Of a stretch of 64,000 nt of DNA, positions 1 through 11,258 are shown one piece after another. A program made the position numbers and the translations under genes. Source of the stretch: Aspidapion aeneum (lineage: Eukaryota > Arthropoda > Insecta > Coleoptera > Brentidae). The stretch lies in contig OY755039.1 of NCBI GenBank assembly GCA_963576565.1, forward strand, positions 23,267,102 through 23,331,101, read 5' to 3'. The notes below the pieces were generated by a model. That model worked only from the letters and a program-made list of their open reading frames with translations, did not search any database and was not told the DNA's origin. The first letter of the stretch is position 1; each line of letters starts with the position of its first letter.

Positions 1-267
1 GATTTCAAACATTAGAGTTTTCGTGAAAATATGGCGTGCGTGATACATTTTAGTTTTTGTTTTTTTTTAAGGGTGGGGGTAGATTCAAAAAATTTGAGTT
101 TAAGTCAAAACATGGCTTGTGTGGTATCAAACAAAAGGTAATTTAGTCTGGAGTTGAATAAAATATATATATATGTCAGTTTTTAGTTATATTAGCTCAC
201 ACGTACACTATGACTATAGTATCTAGTATGAGCTTAGGGGCCCATACATTGGCAGAGTATTTTTTAT
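1..267 (-). repeat. Family X repeat, partial copy
   Basis: Reverse-complement copy of the repeat seen complete at 13341-14080. Reading the minus strand, it starts with the actctgccaat block (near 251-266), then the imperfect palindrome with AGCTCACAC ends, then parts of the roughly 115-bp internal tandem units ending in cccccaccc. It runs off the window edge at position 1, so its length is unknown. No coding frame is visible. Confidence 0.8.
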
Positions 268-494
268 TATTTACAAAAATTACAATATCTTCTATAGTTC
301 TTGAGATATAAGCTTAGTAAACTAAACTACTTCTTCACAAAGTATAAAAGGCAACTTCCAAGGGGAAAGTCAACCCCGGATACCGGTGTTTCGAAAAAAG
401 CATTTCCATCCTCAGCGTGGCTTGCCTGACTACAGTAATCAAGCTGACTACAACTACTACTACTATTTTTCAGTTAAGGCAAAAGTTAAAAGCA

Positions 495-658
495 AAAGTT
501 TGTGAAAAAATGGTGGGTGTGCTTTCGGGCTGTTCGGCCGTCGTCGTTGGAAATTCGTTCTCGACGTTTCGCCATCTCGAGTGGATGGCATCTTCAGGAG
601 ATGTTGACTGTTTGTCGACTTCTCGAAGACTGGTTCTAAGCCAAAGTTTGTGAAAAAA
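495..658 (-). mobile_element. Short insertion flanked by 16-bp direct repeats
   Basis: The 16-mer aaagtttgtgaaaaaa occurs at 495-510 and again at 643-658. It brackets 132 bp that are more GC-rich than the surroundings. Such a long direct repeat is the usual mark of target-primed retrotransposition, so I read this as a small or 5'-truncated retroelement. The orientation is inferred from the hammerhead-like motif on the minus strand. No poly(A) tail is clear. It could be a fragment of a Penelope-like element or of a retrozyme-type element, groups known to carry hammerhead ribozymes; neither is proven here. Confidence 0.5.
559..601 (-). ncRNA. Hammerhead-ribozyme-like motif
   Basis: On the minus strand the order is tctc, CTGAAGA, t, gccatc, a 7-nt loop, gatggc, GAAAC, GTC, gaga. 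This matches the hammerhead layout: the conserved CUGANGA box, a 6-bp stem II, the GAAA box, a minimal AC/GU stem III, a GUC cleavage site, and a 4-bp stem I (tctc with gaga). The flaw is the unpaired t between CTGAAGA and stem II, where a closing pair is usual. Activity is not established. Confidence 0.45.
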
Positions 659-1062
659 CATGAAAAAAGCCGCTATTTTGGATTTATGACACACACTAAA
701 ATTGGAGGCACACATTCCTTGACTTAAAATTGTGTGCTATTACCAATCGATCTAGTGTAGTTTAAACAAATCTTCCCCAACTATCCCATGGGATACCACA
801 GGCCACTTAACTATAAAAGCAAAACTTTGAAGGGAAAATTGTGTGTTGTGTAACACAGGTAATCTGCTTTCGAGCGGTGTACGTTGTGGCTACCTAGCTG
901 CTATATAGAGCGAGTTAGGAAGTTTATTAGAGAATTAATTGAAAGAAAGCCAGGCTATAATAGTGCTAGATTGTAATATCAGCTGTGATCTGCAACACAC
1001 GGCCTTTGTTTACTACATGAACTGGAATATATAGTGCCTTCTTTTATTAATTGGAAATAAAC
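659..1062. other. No gene seen
   Basis: AT-rich sequence without a credible reading frame. Near 948-966 there is a short match (aagccaggctataatagt) to the terminal repeat of the MITE at 2329-2606, so a decayed end of that family may lie here. Confidence 0.4.
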
Positions 1063-1120
1063 TAATTTCGCCTTGTTGAAGTTTACACTTCTGCCGTGTG
1101 GTCTTAAGCACACACAATTT
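1063..1120. repeat. 58-bp conserved dispersed repeat, copy 1
   Basis: Almost identical (one c/t difference) to 57685-57742 over the block that starts taatttcgccttgttgaag and ends cacacacaattt. The similarity stops sharply on both sides, although the flanks differ completely. It may be the 3' end shared by members of a short retroelement family. No coding content. Confidence 0.7.
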
Positions 1121-1424
1121 TTTTTTATATAATGAAGAAACTTCGTATTTATAAGCTGCCAGACGTCCACAGTGCTCACAAAATACTGTAGAACTTTTTG
1201 TCAATAGGTTTACAGTTATTTAAAGGTAACATTTTAAATAGAATCGTCTTATTAAGAAAATCATAAACAAATGAAGGTGTCTTAAAATAAGAGCGCCTTG
1301 AAATTAAACTATCGGTTCCCTAAATTTAGGAGACTCCTAACTTTAAGAGACCCTTAATTTTAAAAGACTTTTAAGTTTTATTTTGTAATGTATTTGACTT
1401 TGTTAGCTAATTAAGCTTTTCATA
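1121..1424. other. No gene seen
   Basis: AT-rich. Contains a small internal repeat of agactcctaa/agacccttaa/agactttta type near 1330-1375, related in style to the minisatellite that follows. Confidence 0.4.
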
Positions 1425-2090
1425 TTTTTCATGAATATTTTCAAATTTTTCCTGAAATTTTTGACACTTTTCCTGAACATTTCCAGACTTTTCCTGAGAA
1501 TTTATAACATAATAGAAGTTTTATATACTTTTCGTGAACATTTCCAGTTTTCCAGACTTTTACTGAATATATTCAGACTTTTCTTGAAATTGTCTAGACT
1601 TTTTTTGAACTTTTCCAGACTTTTTCTGAATTTTTATTAATTTTTACAAAACATTTTCCGAGCTTTCCGTAGTTTTCTTGAACATTTCCATAGTTTTGGT
1701 AAACACTTTCCGAGTATTACAGAATTTTCTGGATATATTCAGACTTCCTGAAATTTTCTAGACATTTCCTGAGATCTTTCTCAATTTATTCGAACTTTTC
1801 CTGAAATTGTCCAGACTTTTCCTGAACATTTCCAAACTTTTTCTGAAATTTTATAAACCTTTACAAAACATTTTCCGAGCTTTCCATAGTTTTCCTGAGC
1901 ATTTCCAGAGTTTTTCTCAACATTTTCCGAGTTTTCCAGACATTTCCTGAGCATTTACAGACTGTTCCTAAAAATGTCCAGACTTTTCCCGAAAGTGTAA
2001 GACATTTCCAGAGTTTTCCAGAACATTTTTCATGTTTTCCACACCTTTTTGCTAAATATTTTTAGGCTTTTCCTCAAAGTTTCTTAAATT
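1425..2090. repeat. Degenerate minisatellite
   Basis: About 660 bp of loosely tandem 20-25-bp units with the core ttcctgaacatttccagact. Units vary in length and base, so the array is old. The open frames here only reflect the biased composition. Confidence 0.8.
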
Positions 2091-2328
2091 CAATACTTAC
2101 AATGTAAAAAAATTCACCATCTCCCTCTGGAAAGTTATCACCATCTCTCCCATTTTTACGGGGAAGATGGTGAACAGCTTTATTACAATTCACTTGGTTC
2201 TTGTAAATGATTTTTTAGTTTAAAATATGCATTTAGCTTAAGACATCAAAATATTACACATTTACACAGATAAGATAATAAATCACATCTACGAAAATGT
2301 CTTAAGAACGAATTGACTTGAAACAATA
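2091..2328. other. No gene seen
   Basis: AT-rich spacer. Includes a short inverted pair, caccatctcccattttt at 2141-2157 against a gatggtga stretch near 2166-2173. Nothing else recognisable. Confidence 0.3.
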
Positions 2329-2606
2329 GGAACTTATTGCAATAAAGCCAGGCAATAATAGTATGGGGCACTATCAACTGTCAGTTTTCCATTGAAAACT
2401 GACAGTTGATCTTTCAAAGTTGACATACCAAAAGTAAATTTATAAATCCAGTTGTTTATTTAGTAGTAGTAGTAGCGGTACTATTACTTCCAGCTCATAT
2501 AATCCACAAAGGCCTGATTTTGAAAGAAGACAGCTGTTTTTTCTATGCGAAACTGTCAGAATAGTGCCCGTCACAATTAGTGCCTGGCTTTATTGCAATC
2601 AGTCCC
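2329..2606. mobile_element. TA-flanked MITE, family M1 copy 1
   Basis: Terminal inverted repeats share attgcaataaagccaggca at both ends (2336-2354 and the complement at 2580-2599), flanked by TA at 2327-2328 and 2607-2608. Length is 278 bp. A second member is at 41529-41761, with matching ends and a matching internal cacaaaggcc block. TA duplication and size point to a non-autonomous Tc1/mariner-type element. Contains a perfect 17-bp hairpin (2373-2410). Confidence 0.8.
2373..2410. other. Perfect 17-bp hairpin
   Basis: Arms 2373-2389 and 2394-2410 are perfectly complementary with loop catt. It lies inside MITE M1 and is absent from the second copy, so it is a copy-specific structure rather than a family feature. 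Confidence 0.8.
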
Positions 2607-2887
2607 TATTAGAAACTCAACAGTCCCAATTATATCTTTCGTAATGGCCAAGCTACACCCATTCATCGTCTGACCCAGTATCACCATCTCACCCGGTTTT
2701 ACCCTATATCTTCTAGTGTTTGTTGTTAAATGTGACATGTTAAATGACAGGTTAACTGTCACATATTTGTAAATATTAATTCGTACATATATCGCGCTAT
2801 ATCGTTGTGTTCTGCGTGTCGGCTGTTATTGATAATAAATTAGCCCAAGTCGTGTGCAGTAGTAATATGAGGTCTCAGTTTTGTTAC

Positions 2888-3285
2888 TACTACTATGTCG
2901 GTTTAGAACGTTTTTCTACGTTGTCCGACGCCTTTTCTCCACCTCCTTCGATCCTGACAATCATCCTCTGTCAGATTCTTTTGACTCATTGATCTTTGGA
3001 TTGACTGTTGCCATTCTAGTTTAGGACGCCCTCTTTTTCTGCGCCCTATTGGTTGCCATTCTAGGACCTGCTTTGGTAATCTTTCGTCGTTCATCCGTTG
3101 TACATGGCCGTACCATATCAGTTGCCTTTTAGTGATGTCATCCGTTATGCTTCCCTCGATTCCCATTCTTTCTTTTATGATCTCATTTCTTATGTGATCT
3201 ATTCTAGATATTCTGATTGATCTTCTTATTGCATCCATTTCGACACTTTCCATTTTTGTTTTGTATGCGAGGCTTTATTTAACAC
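2888..3285 (-). pseudogene. C-terminal fragment of an RTE-like LINE reverse transcriptase
   Basis: The open frame 3253-2903 encodes the tail typical of RTE-like non-LTR reverse transcriptases: an MDAIRRSIRISRIDHIRNE block, then LIWYGHVQRM, RLPKQVLEW, and the basic GRRKRGRPKLEW motif. Similarity continues in frame a few codons upstream, then is lost near 3285, so the element is 5'-truncated, as LINEs often are. Downstream on the minus strand the 3' end has a short tagtagtag tail (2888-2899), consistent with the short-repeat tails of RTE elements. The catalytic palm and endonuclease are missing, so it cannot be functional. No splice context suggests a host gene. Confidence 0.75.
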
Positions 3286-3442
3286 CCATAGTAGTTTAAA
3301 AAATAGTTGGTCGCGTGGTCCAAATCATGCTCGTTTGCTGTGCTAGATATATTGTTTAGGTATACGTTCCACGACTTTGACCACGTGACCAATTTAAACT
3401 CCTAACCTCTGCAACAGAACTGAGAGCACGTGTTACCGCACA

Positions 3443-3688
3443 CGTGATATCGGTCTAGGACAACTGGGCGCCGCCGACTCGGCGCCGCCAACTGGGCGCC
3501 GGATCAACTCGGCGCCGGACTAAATTTTTTTTTGGATAAAATGTGTAGATGAAAAACAAAATATATTATTTATATAAAAACATCTTTAAAAAATCCTTTA
3601 CGCCATTTTTTTGAAACTTGTTTTTGTTGGCCCAGTTGGCGGCGCGGAGTTGGCGGCGCCCAGTTGTCCCATTCCGCGTGATATCGGT
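3443..3688. mobile_element. Word-repeat inverted element A
   Basis: A 12-mer, cgtgatatcggt, occurs at 3443-3454 and 3677-3688 and looks like a target duplication. Between them are inverted ends starting ggacaactgggcgccgcc, each end holding two to four copies of a tggcgcc-type word, around an AT-rich middle. It is much more GC-rich at the ends than the surroundings. Long duplications and iterated ends suggest a Mutator-like MITE, but the superfamily is uncertain. Confidence 0.65.
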
Positions 3689-4015
3689 TAATTATCAATA
3701 ACGGCCAACACTTAAAATACAGCTACATAGCAAGATATATGCACGAGTTAATGGTGTACCCCAATTATATGGCTGTTGATATATATATATCACATTTAAA
3801 ATGTCAAATTTGACAGTTTGGACATTCACCGTGTGACAGATGGCGGTTCTTTAAAATAGTATTTAGAGGTACCATCCATCCACCTAGGTAAATAATAAAA
3901 GATAGCAAGCGAGTGCAGTGAGAAGGAGTATCGATTCACGGCGGTAGCGCTGGACGGTCGATAGTAAATTCGACTTATGCCTCTCTATGTTCGCAGTTCC
4001 TCGAACCTAATGGTA
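3689..4015. other. No gene seen
   Basis: AT-rich with a short (ta)n run near 3780. No recognisable frame or repeat partner within the window. Confidence 0.3.
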
Positions 4016-4303
4016 TGCAAACATATACTCGTGGCTACAGGCCAAAATGCACTCTGGCTCCTTTGATTTCGCGGGTTAATTTGAACGTATATTTTTAAAA
4101 TTCGTAGGGATCCAGGCTAGATCTTTTTAAGGTTTAGGATTTATGGAAATTTTTTAAAAAATTAACAAAATGTGAAATGTTTAAGCTATTAGCTGAACTA
4201 AAAAAAAGATTTTGGGAAACACAAAAATAACAAGTGGGCAGATGCAAAAATAAATTATTCTTCCAGGTATTTACTCTTATAGGTTTTTATTATTTTGAGG
4301 TAA

Positions 4304-4920
4304 CAATAGCTAGTAACAAAATAGCGCCAGGAACATAATAGCGTGTAATCAAATAGCGCGTATAACAAAATAGCGCCAGTATCAAAATAGCGAAATTAAA
4401 AAAAGCATCCTTAAAAAGCAACTGTTCGACTACCCCTTAGTCTAACATATTTAAAAAAAAACTTCCCTGATTTCTTTCGCGGGATCCTAGCGGGTGAAAA
4501 CAAACTGAACCGAACCGAACTTAACCGAATCGAATTATCGGTTTAGTTCGGTTTGGTTTCACAACCTCTGGGATGCCGGTTCGGTTCAGTTCCATTCCGT
4601 TCGGTTCGGTTTTGTTTCACACCCGCTAGGATCCCGCGAAAGAAGTCAGGGAAGTTTTTTTTTTGAAAAAATATGTTAGAAAGACACCCTATTTCGTTAC
4701 TAGCGCTATTTTGATACTAGCGCTATTTCGTCACGCGCTATTTTGATACTGGCGCTATTTCATTATGCGCTATTTTGATTGATTGATTTCGTTACTAGTG
4801 CTATTTTAAAACAGCGCTATTTTGTTACGCGCTATTTTAAAACAGCGCTCAAACAATACCGCTATTTTGAACGACGCTATTTTTAACAGCGCTATTTCGA
4901 ACCAGAGCCATTTTTGTAGT
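4304..4920. mobile_element. Word-repeat inverted element B (aaaatagcgc words)
   Basis: The left part (4304-4400) holds about five copies of a (t)aacaaaatagcgcc-like word. The right part (4690-4915) holds about ten copies of its complement, agcgctattttg. The copies vary, so the array is ageing. The element is split at 4441-4680 by a different inverted element. No coding capacity. Confidence 0.65.
4441..4680. mobile_element. Word-repeat inverted element C (accgaac words), copy 1
   Basis: Inverted ends begin tctaacatat and continue through cttccctga, ttctttcgcgggatccta and gcgggtg; the complement ends at 4680. Inside the ends are repeated gaaccgaaccgaac words on one side and gttcggttcggtt on the other. 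A diverged copy is at 31183-31525. It is inserted in element B. Confidence 0.75.
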
Positions 4921-5605
4921 CATTTAATGCTAAAAATCGTAAAAAAATTATCACAACCTAGTTTTTTTTCTGATGGGTCGGCCATAGCGCATAATTCTAA
5001 AAACCTACTAGTTTGAATATTTTTTTCAAAACCAGTAGTCGGCCCCCTTCAACTACAATACTTTCAGAGCAGACTGACTTCAGGATTTGTTTGACCAGTG
5101 TTCAGCCATAGTGTTTCATATGCTGGGTTTATACAGATAAAAATAAAAATAAATATTTTTAATTTTGCGCATGTGTGAAATCGCACCACCAAGTATATAT
5201 TTTTAAAATTAATTTTGTTTAAGAAATACTGTTAGGTGGCCGACTACTGGCACATTTACCCTAGTAGTAAACAGAAATCGAAAACAGTTCCATTAAAAAA
5301 TAAAAAGCATCAGGGTCAAAAATTTACCTGGGTGAAATTTGTTTAAATGAGCTCTTAAATTAGACTTGGAAGAAAAACTGATCAAGTGAGTGCACTCGGT
5401 ACATTCTATATTTTTAGGTCGATGTATTTTTATATGAATTGAAACAATAACACAAACTAAATTTGACCGAACTAACGACCCGACAAATATTTTTAATACT
5501 AATTTTTAAAACTCGAAAGGACTTCAAACACTTCCACCATCGAAGAAATTTATTTATTTCATGCTTCCAGGCTATTTAAACAAAAACAAAACAATTAAAA
5601 CATAA
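4921..5605. other. Interior of the 4016-5664 element, no gene
   Basis: AT-rich sequence without a usable frame or motif that I recognise. Confidence 0.3.
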
Positions 5606-5664
5606 CCTCGAAATCGAAGGAGCCAGAGTGCATTTTAGTCTGTAGCCGCGAGTGCAAACATATG

Positions 5665-5944
5665 CTTAGAGAAAAATCTTAACCGGTTATTCGTAAAAAA
5701 CATTTGTACCAACGTTTATAATTTTGAACCATCTAAAAGCTATCCTTATTTTAAATTTATTTTTGTCTAAACCCCTCTGTTATATTTAAGTTTATTCAAA
5801 CACTATTTCTTCTAAAAATTTTATGAAAATTTCATTTTTTTCAAATATAATAGAAGTGTTCTCATTTGCGCATATTTTCATGCTATTTCTACCCAGAATA
5901 GAAGTTAAATTTTATTTATCTAGGCTTTTTTTTCGAAGTGCTTA
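5665..5944. other. No gene seen
   Basis: AT-rich spacer between the 4016-5664 element and family X copy 1. Confidence 0.3.
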
Positions 5945-6045
5945 ACTATATAAAAATACTCTGCCAATATATGTGCCCCTAAGCTCACACTAGGCATAGT
6001 CCAAATTATACGCATTTGTAATGACGTCATTTTTGTTTATCTTTG

Positions 6046-6058
6046 TTTAGTATATTAT
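6046..6058. repeat. LINE target-site duplication, left
   Basis: tttagtatattat, identical to 11510-11522. The pair brackets the LINE at 6059-11509. Confidence 0.85.
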
Positions 6059-6375
6059 TTTGATTCTGATTCTTCTGTTTGCTTCATGGACTTCGGGCCC
6101 TTGAGGCTCCAGCATCCAGGGAATTGTTGACACTTGAAGGCGCAAACCAAAGTTCACATCTAGGTTAATCCTATACCTTCAAGTTTACTACTTGGTATAA
6201 ACTATACTTTTTAATTAATTAATATTTATTCACTTGAGTTAATGATTTTATACTTTATGTTTTGCCTTTTTTAATTTCTATGTTTTTATTTTCACTATTC
6301 ACTACTTTTTACATAGTTTTTTTTTAAATTTGTTATATATTTATATCACTTGCATTAATAAATTTAATTACTTTC

Positions 6376-9300
6376 TTAATCAAATAAGATTGAGGATGTC
6401 TTAGTAGAGATTCCATACAAATAGTATAATATTTTAGTTCTTAGATTTAATGGACATCCTAAAATAACGTGGTTAAGGTCTCCTATTTGTCCACAATCAC
6501 AGTAAGGAGTAGGTCTAATGTTAAGTTTATTTAAATGGAAGGGAGTCAAACACTGGCCTATTCTCATTCTATTAACAATAGTTATGTCCTTTCTTCTCAC
6601 ATACTTTAGGTTCTTGTACCATGCCACTTTCTTTAAATTACCAGCTATTTCTTTAAAACGTTTTTCTTTGATTCGTGATGTTTCTTCATATTCAGCGTTC
6701 CATAATTGAAGTATCTGATTTTTGTAGTGAGGAAAAAGATCACTATATTGTATTGAGTTATTAATTATGTGAATAGAAGTTCTTCCGTCATTAGCTAAAT
6801 GATCTGCCTCCTCATTACCCTCTATACCACAATGACTGGGAATCCAAGCAAATTGTATCACTTTTCCTTCATTTTTTAATTGGACAATAATGTTTTTAAT
6901 TTCCAAACAAACAATATCCATATGTATGTCTTGTCCAAATTTTTGTATTTTTTGAAGAGCGCTTTTAGAGTCTGATAGATTTATGAATTTATCTTTATTA
7001 TTTATTTTCTTAACTTGCAATAACGCTTGATGAATAGCCATTATTTCCGCCGAACAAATATTTGTTTTATTATTGAATTTTCTAGTAATTCTAATGTTAT
7101 TATAATTACTAAATATTCCTATTCCGCAAGAAGGTGGACTTTTTTCAACCGACGCATCCGTATAAAATTGAACATAATCCGTGTAATCTCTAATAAAATT
7201 TTAGAATTCTCTAGGTGCCGACGACGCTGTTTTCTTAATTTTTGTGTCAATAAACTTCAGTTCTTCAAATATTGTATCATAATTATATGTGTATATAGGC
7301 AATTTTTGGAAGGTTTGCATAGAATTGATGTCGTTAGTTACTATTTCAAAACCCTCCGCTATTGCTGGAGGAGGTTTATTATTCCAATAAGTTGATCTAT
7401 CGGCATATAATTCATAAAAGTTTATAAGCACTAATCCTGTATTATTATTATGTATTTGTAACTGTTTAGAAACATACTTAATAGCTAACAGTAATCGCCT
7501 ATAACGTAAGGGCAATTCAGCACTCTCTGCTAATAGACTATTAGTAGGAGAACTTCTCATAGCGCCTAGTATAATTCTTAATGCTTTAAATTGCATTTTA
7601 TCCAGATTTTTCCAATTTGCCTTAGTTGTGTACAGTACCGATGGTATTCCGTATTCTAAATGAGACAAAACTAATCCTTTATAAACATTAGTGAGAATCT
7701 TCGGATCTGAACTCCACCATACTCTTGTTATAGATTGCATGACCTTATTCCTTTCTCTGCCTTTTGACACCTTTCATTAAAATTCTCCTTCCAATCCATA
7801 TTCTCATTCAGGGTGACTCCCAAATATTTATAGTTACTTGTCCATTCAATTAAATTATTACCAAATCTAAACTGCGGCGGTTTATCTCTTTTTCTTTTTG
7901 TAAACATTACAGCCTTAGTTTTATTAATGGACAACTCAAAATTGAATTCTTTTAACCAGTTTACTATATTATTAAGAGTTCTCTGAATTTTAATAATGCA
8001 TTCATTAAGATCTCCAGAGGCATGGATTACAAAATCATCTGCAAATTGTTTAAACTGAGTATCAGAATATAAATTAGAAACAAAAGTTCTAGTATAAATA
8101 TTAAACAAGTCCGGACTTAACGGCGAACCTTGTTTTAATCGTTTATAGCTAATTTTTGGACCCACTAATTGACCAAAATTAGGTGATCTTATGTAAATTT
8201 TCTTATTCTTCAATGACTTCTGAATTGCACTGATTATATAAGGATCAATCTGAAAATTCTGTAATACTTCCATTAGTTTATTGATGTCAACATTATCAAA
8301 GACTGCTGAGATGTCTAAAAATACACAAATTGTTACGTTATTTGTAGTAAAAGCTGAATATATTTCCATAGTCAAGCTCACGAGACATTCATTGGTACCT
8401 TTACCTTTCTTAAAACCATATTGCTGATCAATATTAAAATTTTTTGTTTCCAAGATATACTCTAATCTTTGCTTTACGGCAGTTTCGAATATTTTTAATG
8501 AGTTATTTGATAAAGCAATACTATAGTCCTTTGCAGATTCTCCATTTTTTCCTGGTTTTAATATTGGCAAATTGGTTATATCTTTCCAATCATATGGTAT
8601 ATCAATTTCATTAGACAATACTTTATTCAGGATATTTAGAAGAGACATAAATTGATTATCCGGTAAATTTTTATACAAACTAAATGTAATATTGTCCTGA
8701 CCAGGTGTAGTGTCTTTCTTACAATAGAGGATTTGTTTTAATTCATTAATTTAAAAGAATTTAGATTCATTTATATCTATCACTAAATTAGGCAGATCTT
8801 GTTGCACAAATGGAGGAGCAATTTCATTTAGTAATTCTTCTAACCATAACTCATCATTTCTTCTGTGGTAACTTTGTTTATCCGAATTGGCAAATTTTTT
8901 GACAATTTTCCACACTGCTTTAATTGGCGTTTCTCGATTTAGAGTTTCTGTGAATTCCCTAAAGCTAACTTTTTTAGTATTCTTGATAGTCTTTCTTGCT
9001 TTTGCTGAGATTCTTTTACATTCTAAAAAATTTCCTATAGACATTTGTTGTTTATACCTTTTAATTACATTTTTCCTTAATTCAATAACATTGACACATT
9101 CCTGATTCCACCAATTTGGCTTCATTTTGAATAAATTATTAGTTTTCTTTATTTTAGTTTGTTAAAAGGTTTCATCTGCGGCAGAATAAATTTGATTTTT
9201 TAAACTTTTCCAATCTTCTGGTGTCTCTTATTTAAAATTGTTTGATATTTAACCCAGTCTGGATTTTTAATTTTCCATCTGTTCAAAGGTAAGAATGAAT

Positions 9301-9975
9301 TCAATTGTTGAGGAATATTCAAATTTATTTCTGTTGTAGTGGGAAAGTGATCGCTTCCATATGTATCATCAAGAACTGACCAACTGCAAAGCAATTGCAA
9401 GTCCGGACTAACAACTGTTATGTCTGGGCAACTTTTTGCTTGTCCTGGAGGAGTTAACCTTGTTCTAGTTCCGTCATTCAGTATTAATTTGTTACATGTT
9501 TCGACAGCATCCATAATTCTTAAGCCCATTGCATTTCTTCTTCCAGAACCCCAATAGTTGTGTTGTCCGTTTAAATCTCCCATCAATAAAAATTTTGTGT
9601 CACTTAAGTCCATGATCGAATTTAATAAATTTTGACTAATAGCTTGATTTGGAGAACAGTAAGAATTTATTATTTATAACCCTTGATTTCAACTATTATT
9701 AAATGCATCTGATCAGGTAATCTTAAATTATGTTGTACTACTTGGAAAGGAATATTCTTATTTATCAATGTAGCTAAACCTCCTCTACCATTCTGTTTAT
9801 CCAATCTAATTACTGTATAACCTGGGATTATTAATCTTTCTCCCGGCTTGAGATTGCTTTCATTAATAAACAGTATGTCAGGTTTTTCTGTTGACATAAG
9901 ATACCTTAGTTCATTATATTTATTTTTAATTCCTGCCATATTTCATTGTATTATCTTAATTTTAAAAGTTGCCAT
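6376..9975 (-). pseudogene. LINE ORF2: endonuclease, reverse transcriptase, RNase H (broken)
   Basis: ORF2 nicks target DNA, copies the element RNA and degrades the hybrid. The start is the ATG at 9975, followed by an IIQ-stop-NMAG block where a tryptophan codon became TGA (9945-9943). Endonuclease motifs follow: FINES, GDLNGQHNYWG, SCPDI and GSDHFP. Reverse transcriptase motifs are PGQDN, QYGFKKGKG, FLDISAVFD, QGSPLSP and FADD (about 8047-8033). RNase H acidic motifs are YTDAS, SAEIMA, SDSKSA and EADHLA, plus a C-terminal CDCG...H...C knuckle. Breaks: frame shifts near 9670, 9230 and 7745, and stops at about 9165, 8751 and 7201 as well as 9943. All domains are present, so decay followed a full-length insertion. 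Confidence 0.88.
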
Positions 9976-10072
9976 TCCCTATTTTATTTATAATCAATAT
10001 TTAAATTCTTTAAATTAAAATTTAATTAATTACTTTAAACTAAGTTTTTACTTTATAAAACTATTATTTTTA

Positions 10073-11222
10073 TTATAATAGGGTGGACCATATTCTATCT
10101 GGGCTTTCTTGTAATTCATCTGCTTTCATTGATTTTTCCATTGTATTTTCTGTCTGTTGAAAATCCTCTATTATTTGTTTTCTAAGTGTTGGTGATATAG
10201 AAGTTTTACATAATAAATTATCAACAAACTGAGTCAGCAGTATGGGTGAACTATCTGTATTTCCAACATTTTTTTCATTATTAATTGATATTGACCTAAT
10301 AGGAGTGCGACATGAACCAGCATATAATGCTTCTTGATGAACTTGTCTGTCATAGCCTGGAGAAGTTGGAGTTATAGATTTTCTCTTTTTAATTGCCTGT
10401 GTATAGGTATAATTTTTTTTGGTAAATACTGGTATTTTAAGTAAAACATTAGGAGCATCTTTACTTTGAAGTACCGGAAAATCATCATAACTTGGTGAAT
10501 TTTGACTTAAATAATTATTATTATCTGATCCTTTTAAAATATTGTAACTTTTTTTCGCGTCAAAGTAGGGAATTCTAGATTCCACCATTATTTTGTTGAT
10601 GGCTTTTTGTTTCTTATATTCATCACATCTTCTGTCATTAGCTTCATGATCTCCCTTACAGTAAATGCAAACAGGAACCGTAACTTGACTAATGTCTCTG
10701 CCATGTTCATCTCCGCATATTGGACAACGTGTTTTTCCTCGACATTGTTTTTTGGTATGTCCATATCTCCAACATGTTCCACATTGCATTGGATTTGGTA
10801 TAAATTGATTTATTTTACTTTTATAATAATGAATATAAATATGTTTAGGTATTTTAGTTCCCTGGAAGGTAAATATCATTGTATCTGTATTTACCAATTC
10901 TCCTTGTTAATATTTTTTCTGTATTCTTTTAGCTTCTATAATAGGGTAAACCGATTGTGCTTCTTTTAAAACCTCTTCTTCAGTCAACTCGCTCCAAATA
11001 TCAAATGCAATACATTTACTAGATGCCAAAGCTGCTGGAATGAATGCTTTCAAATTTTCTTTAGCGAGGATAGGGTTTATCAAAAAGTTATTAGCGCTAT
11101 CTATTCTTACCTTTTTTATTCATTTTAACTAAGTCCATAACTTTAGATTGATGTAGTTTCCTCCCTAATGCCATAGGATGTAAATTTGAAATATTTTGAT
11201 CTATCCCTTCTATCATTATCAT
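10073..11222 (-). pseudogene. LINE ORF1, nucleic-acid-binding protein (broken)
   Basis: ORF1 proteins of this group bind the element RNA and form ribonucleoprotein particles. The first ATG at 11222 opens a short frame. A frame shift follows after about 40 codons near 11110. An in-frame TAA lies near 10906, just before the long frame 10897-10073. Zinc knuckles are clear: CGTCWRYGHTKKQC, CPICGDEHGRD, and CIYCKGDHEANDRRC. The C-terminal part is rich in serine, asparagine and lysine, as is usual. A perfect GC-rich hairpin lies 14 nt upstream of the start. Confidence 0.85.
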
Positions 11223-11235
11223 TTTAGTATTGGCT

Positions 11236-11258
11236 TGGCGGGGGAACCACCCCCGCCA
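11236..11258 (-). promoter_or_regulatory. GC-rich hairpin before LINE ORF1
   Basis: Perfect 9-bp arms (11236-11244 and 11250-11258) with a 5-nt loop, of the form tggcggggg/cccccgcca, ending 14 nt before the ORF1 ATG. It stands out in AT-rich sequence. It may structure the 5' untranslated region, but the role is inferred. Confidence 0.5.

Larger units (their letters stand above)
4016..5664. mobile_element. Inverted-repeat element holding two nested insertions
   Basis: Outer arms at 4016-4078 and 5606-5664 are inverted copies, sharing gcaaacata, aaaatgcactctggctcct and gatttcg blocks at about 85 percent identity by eye. Inside lies the word-repeat element at 4304-4920, itself interrupted at 4441-4680. 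The interior has no transposase frame, so this is non-autonomous. No target duplication is clear. Confidence 0.6.

Noticed and set aside
1431..1640. 69-codon Phe/Leu-rich frame
   Set aside because: Lies in a degenerate minisatellite and shows no domain.
2373..2410. Perfect hairpin as a microRNA precursor
   Set aside because: Arms are only 17 bp with a 4-nt loop and it lies within a MITE; too short for a usual precursor.
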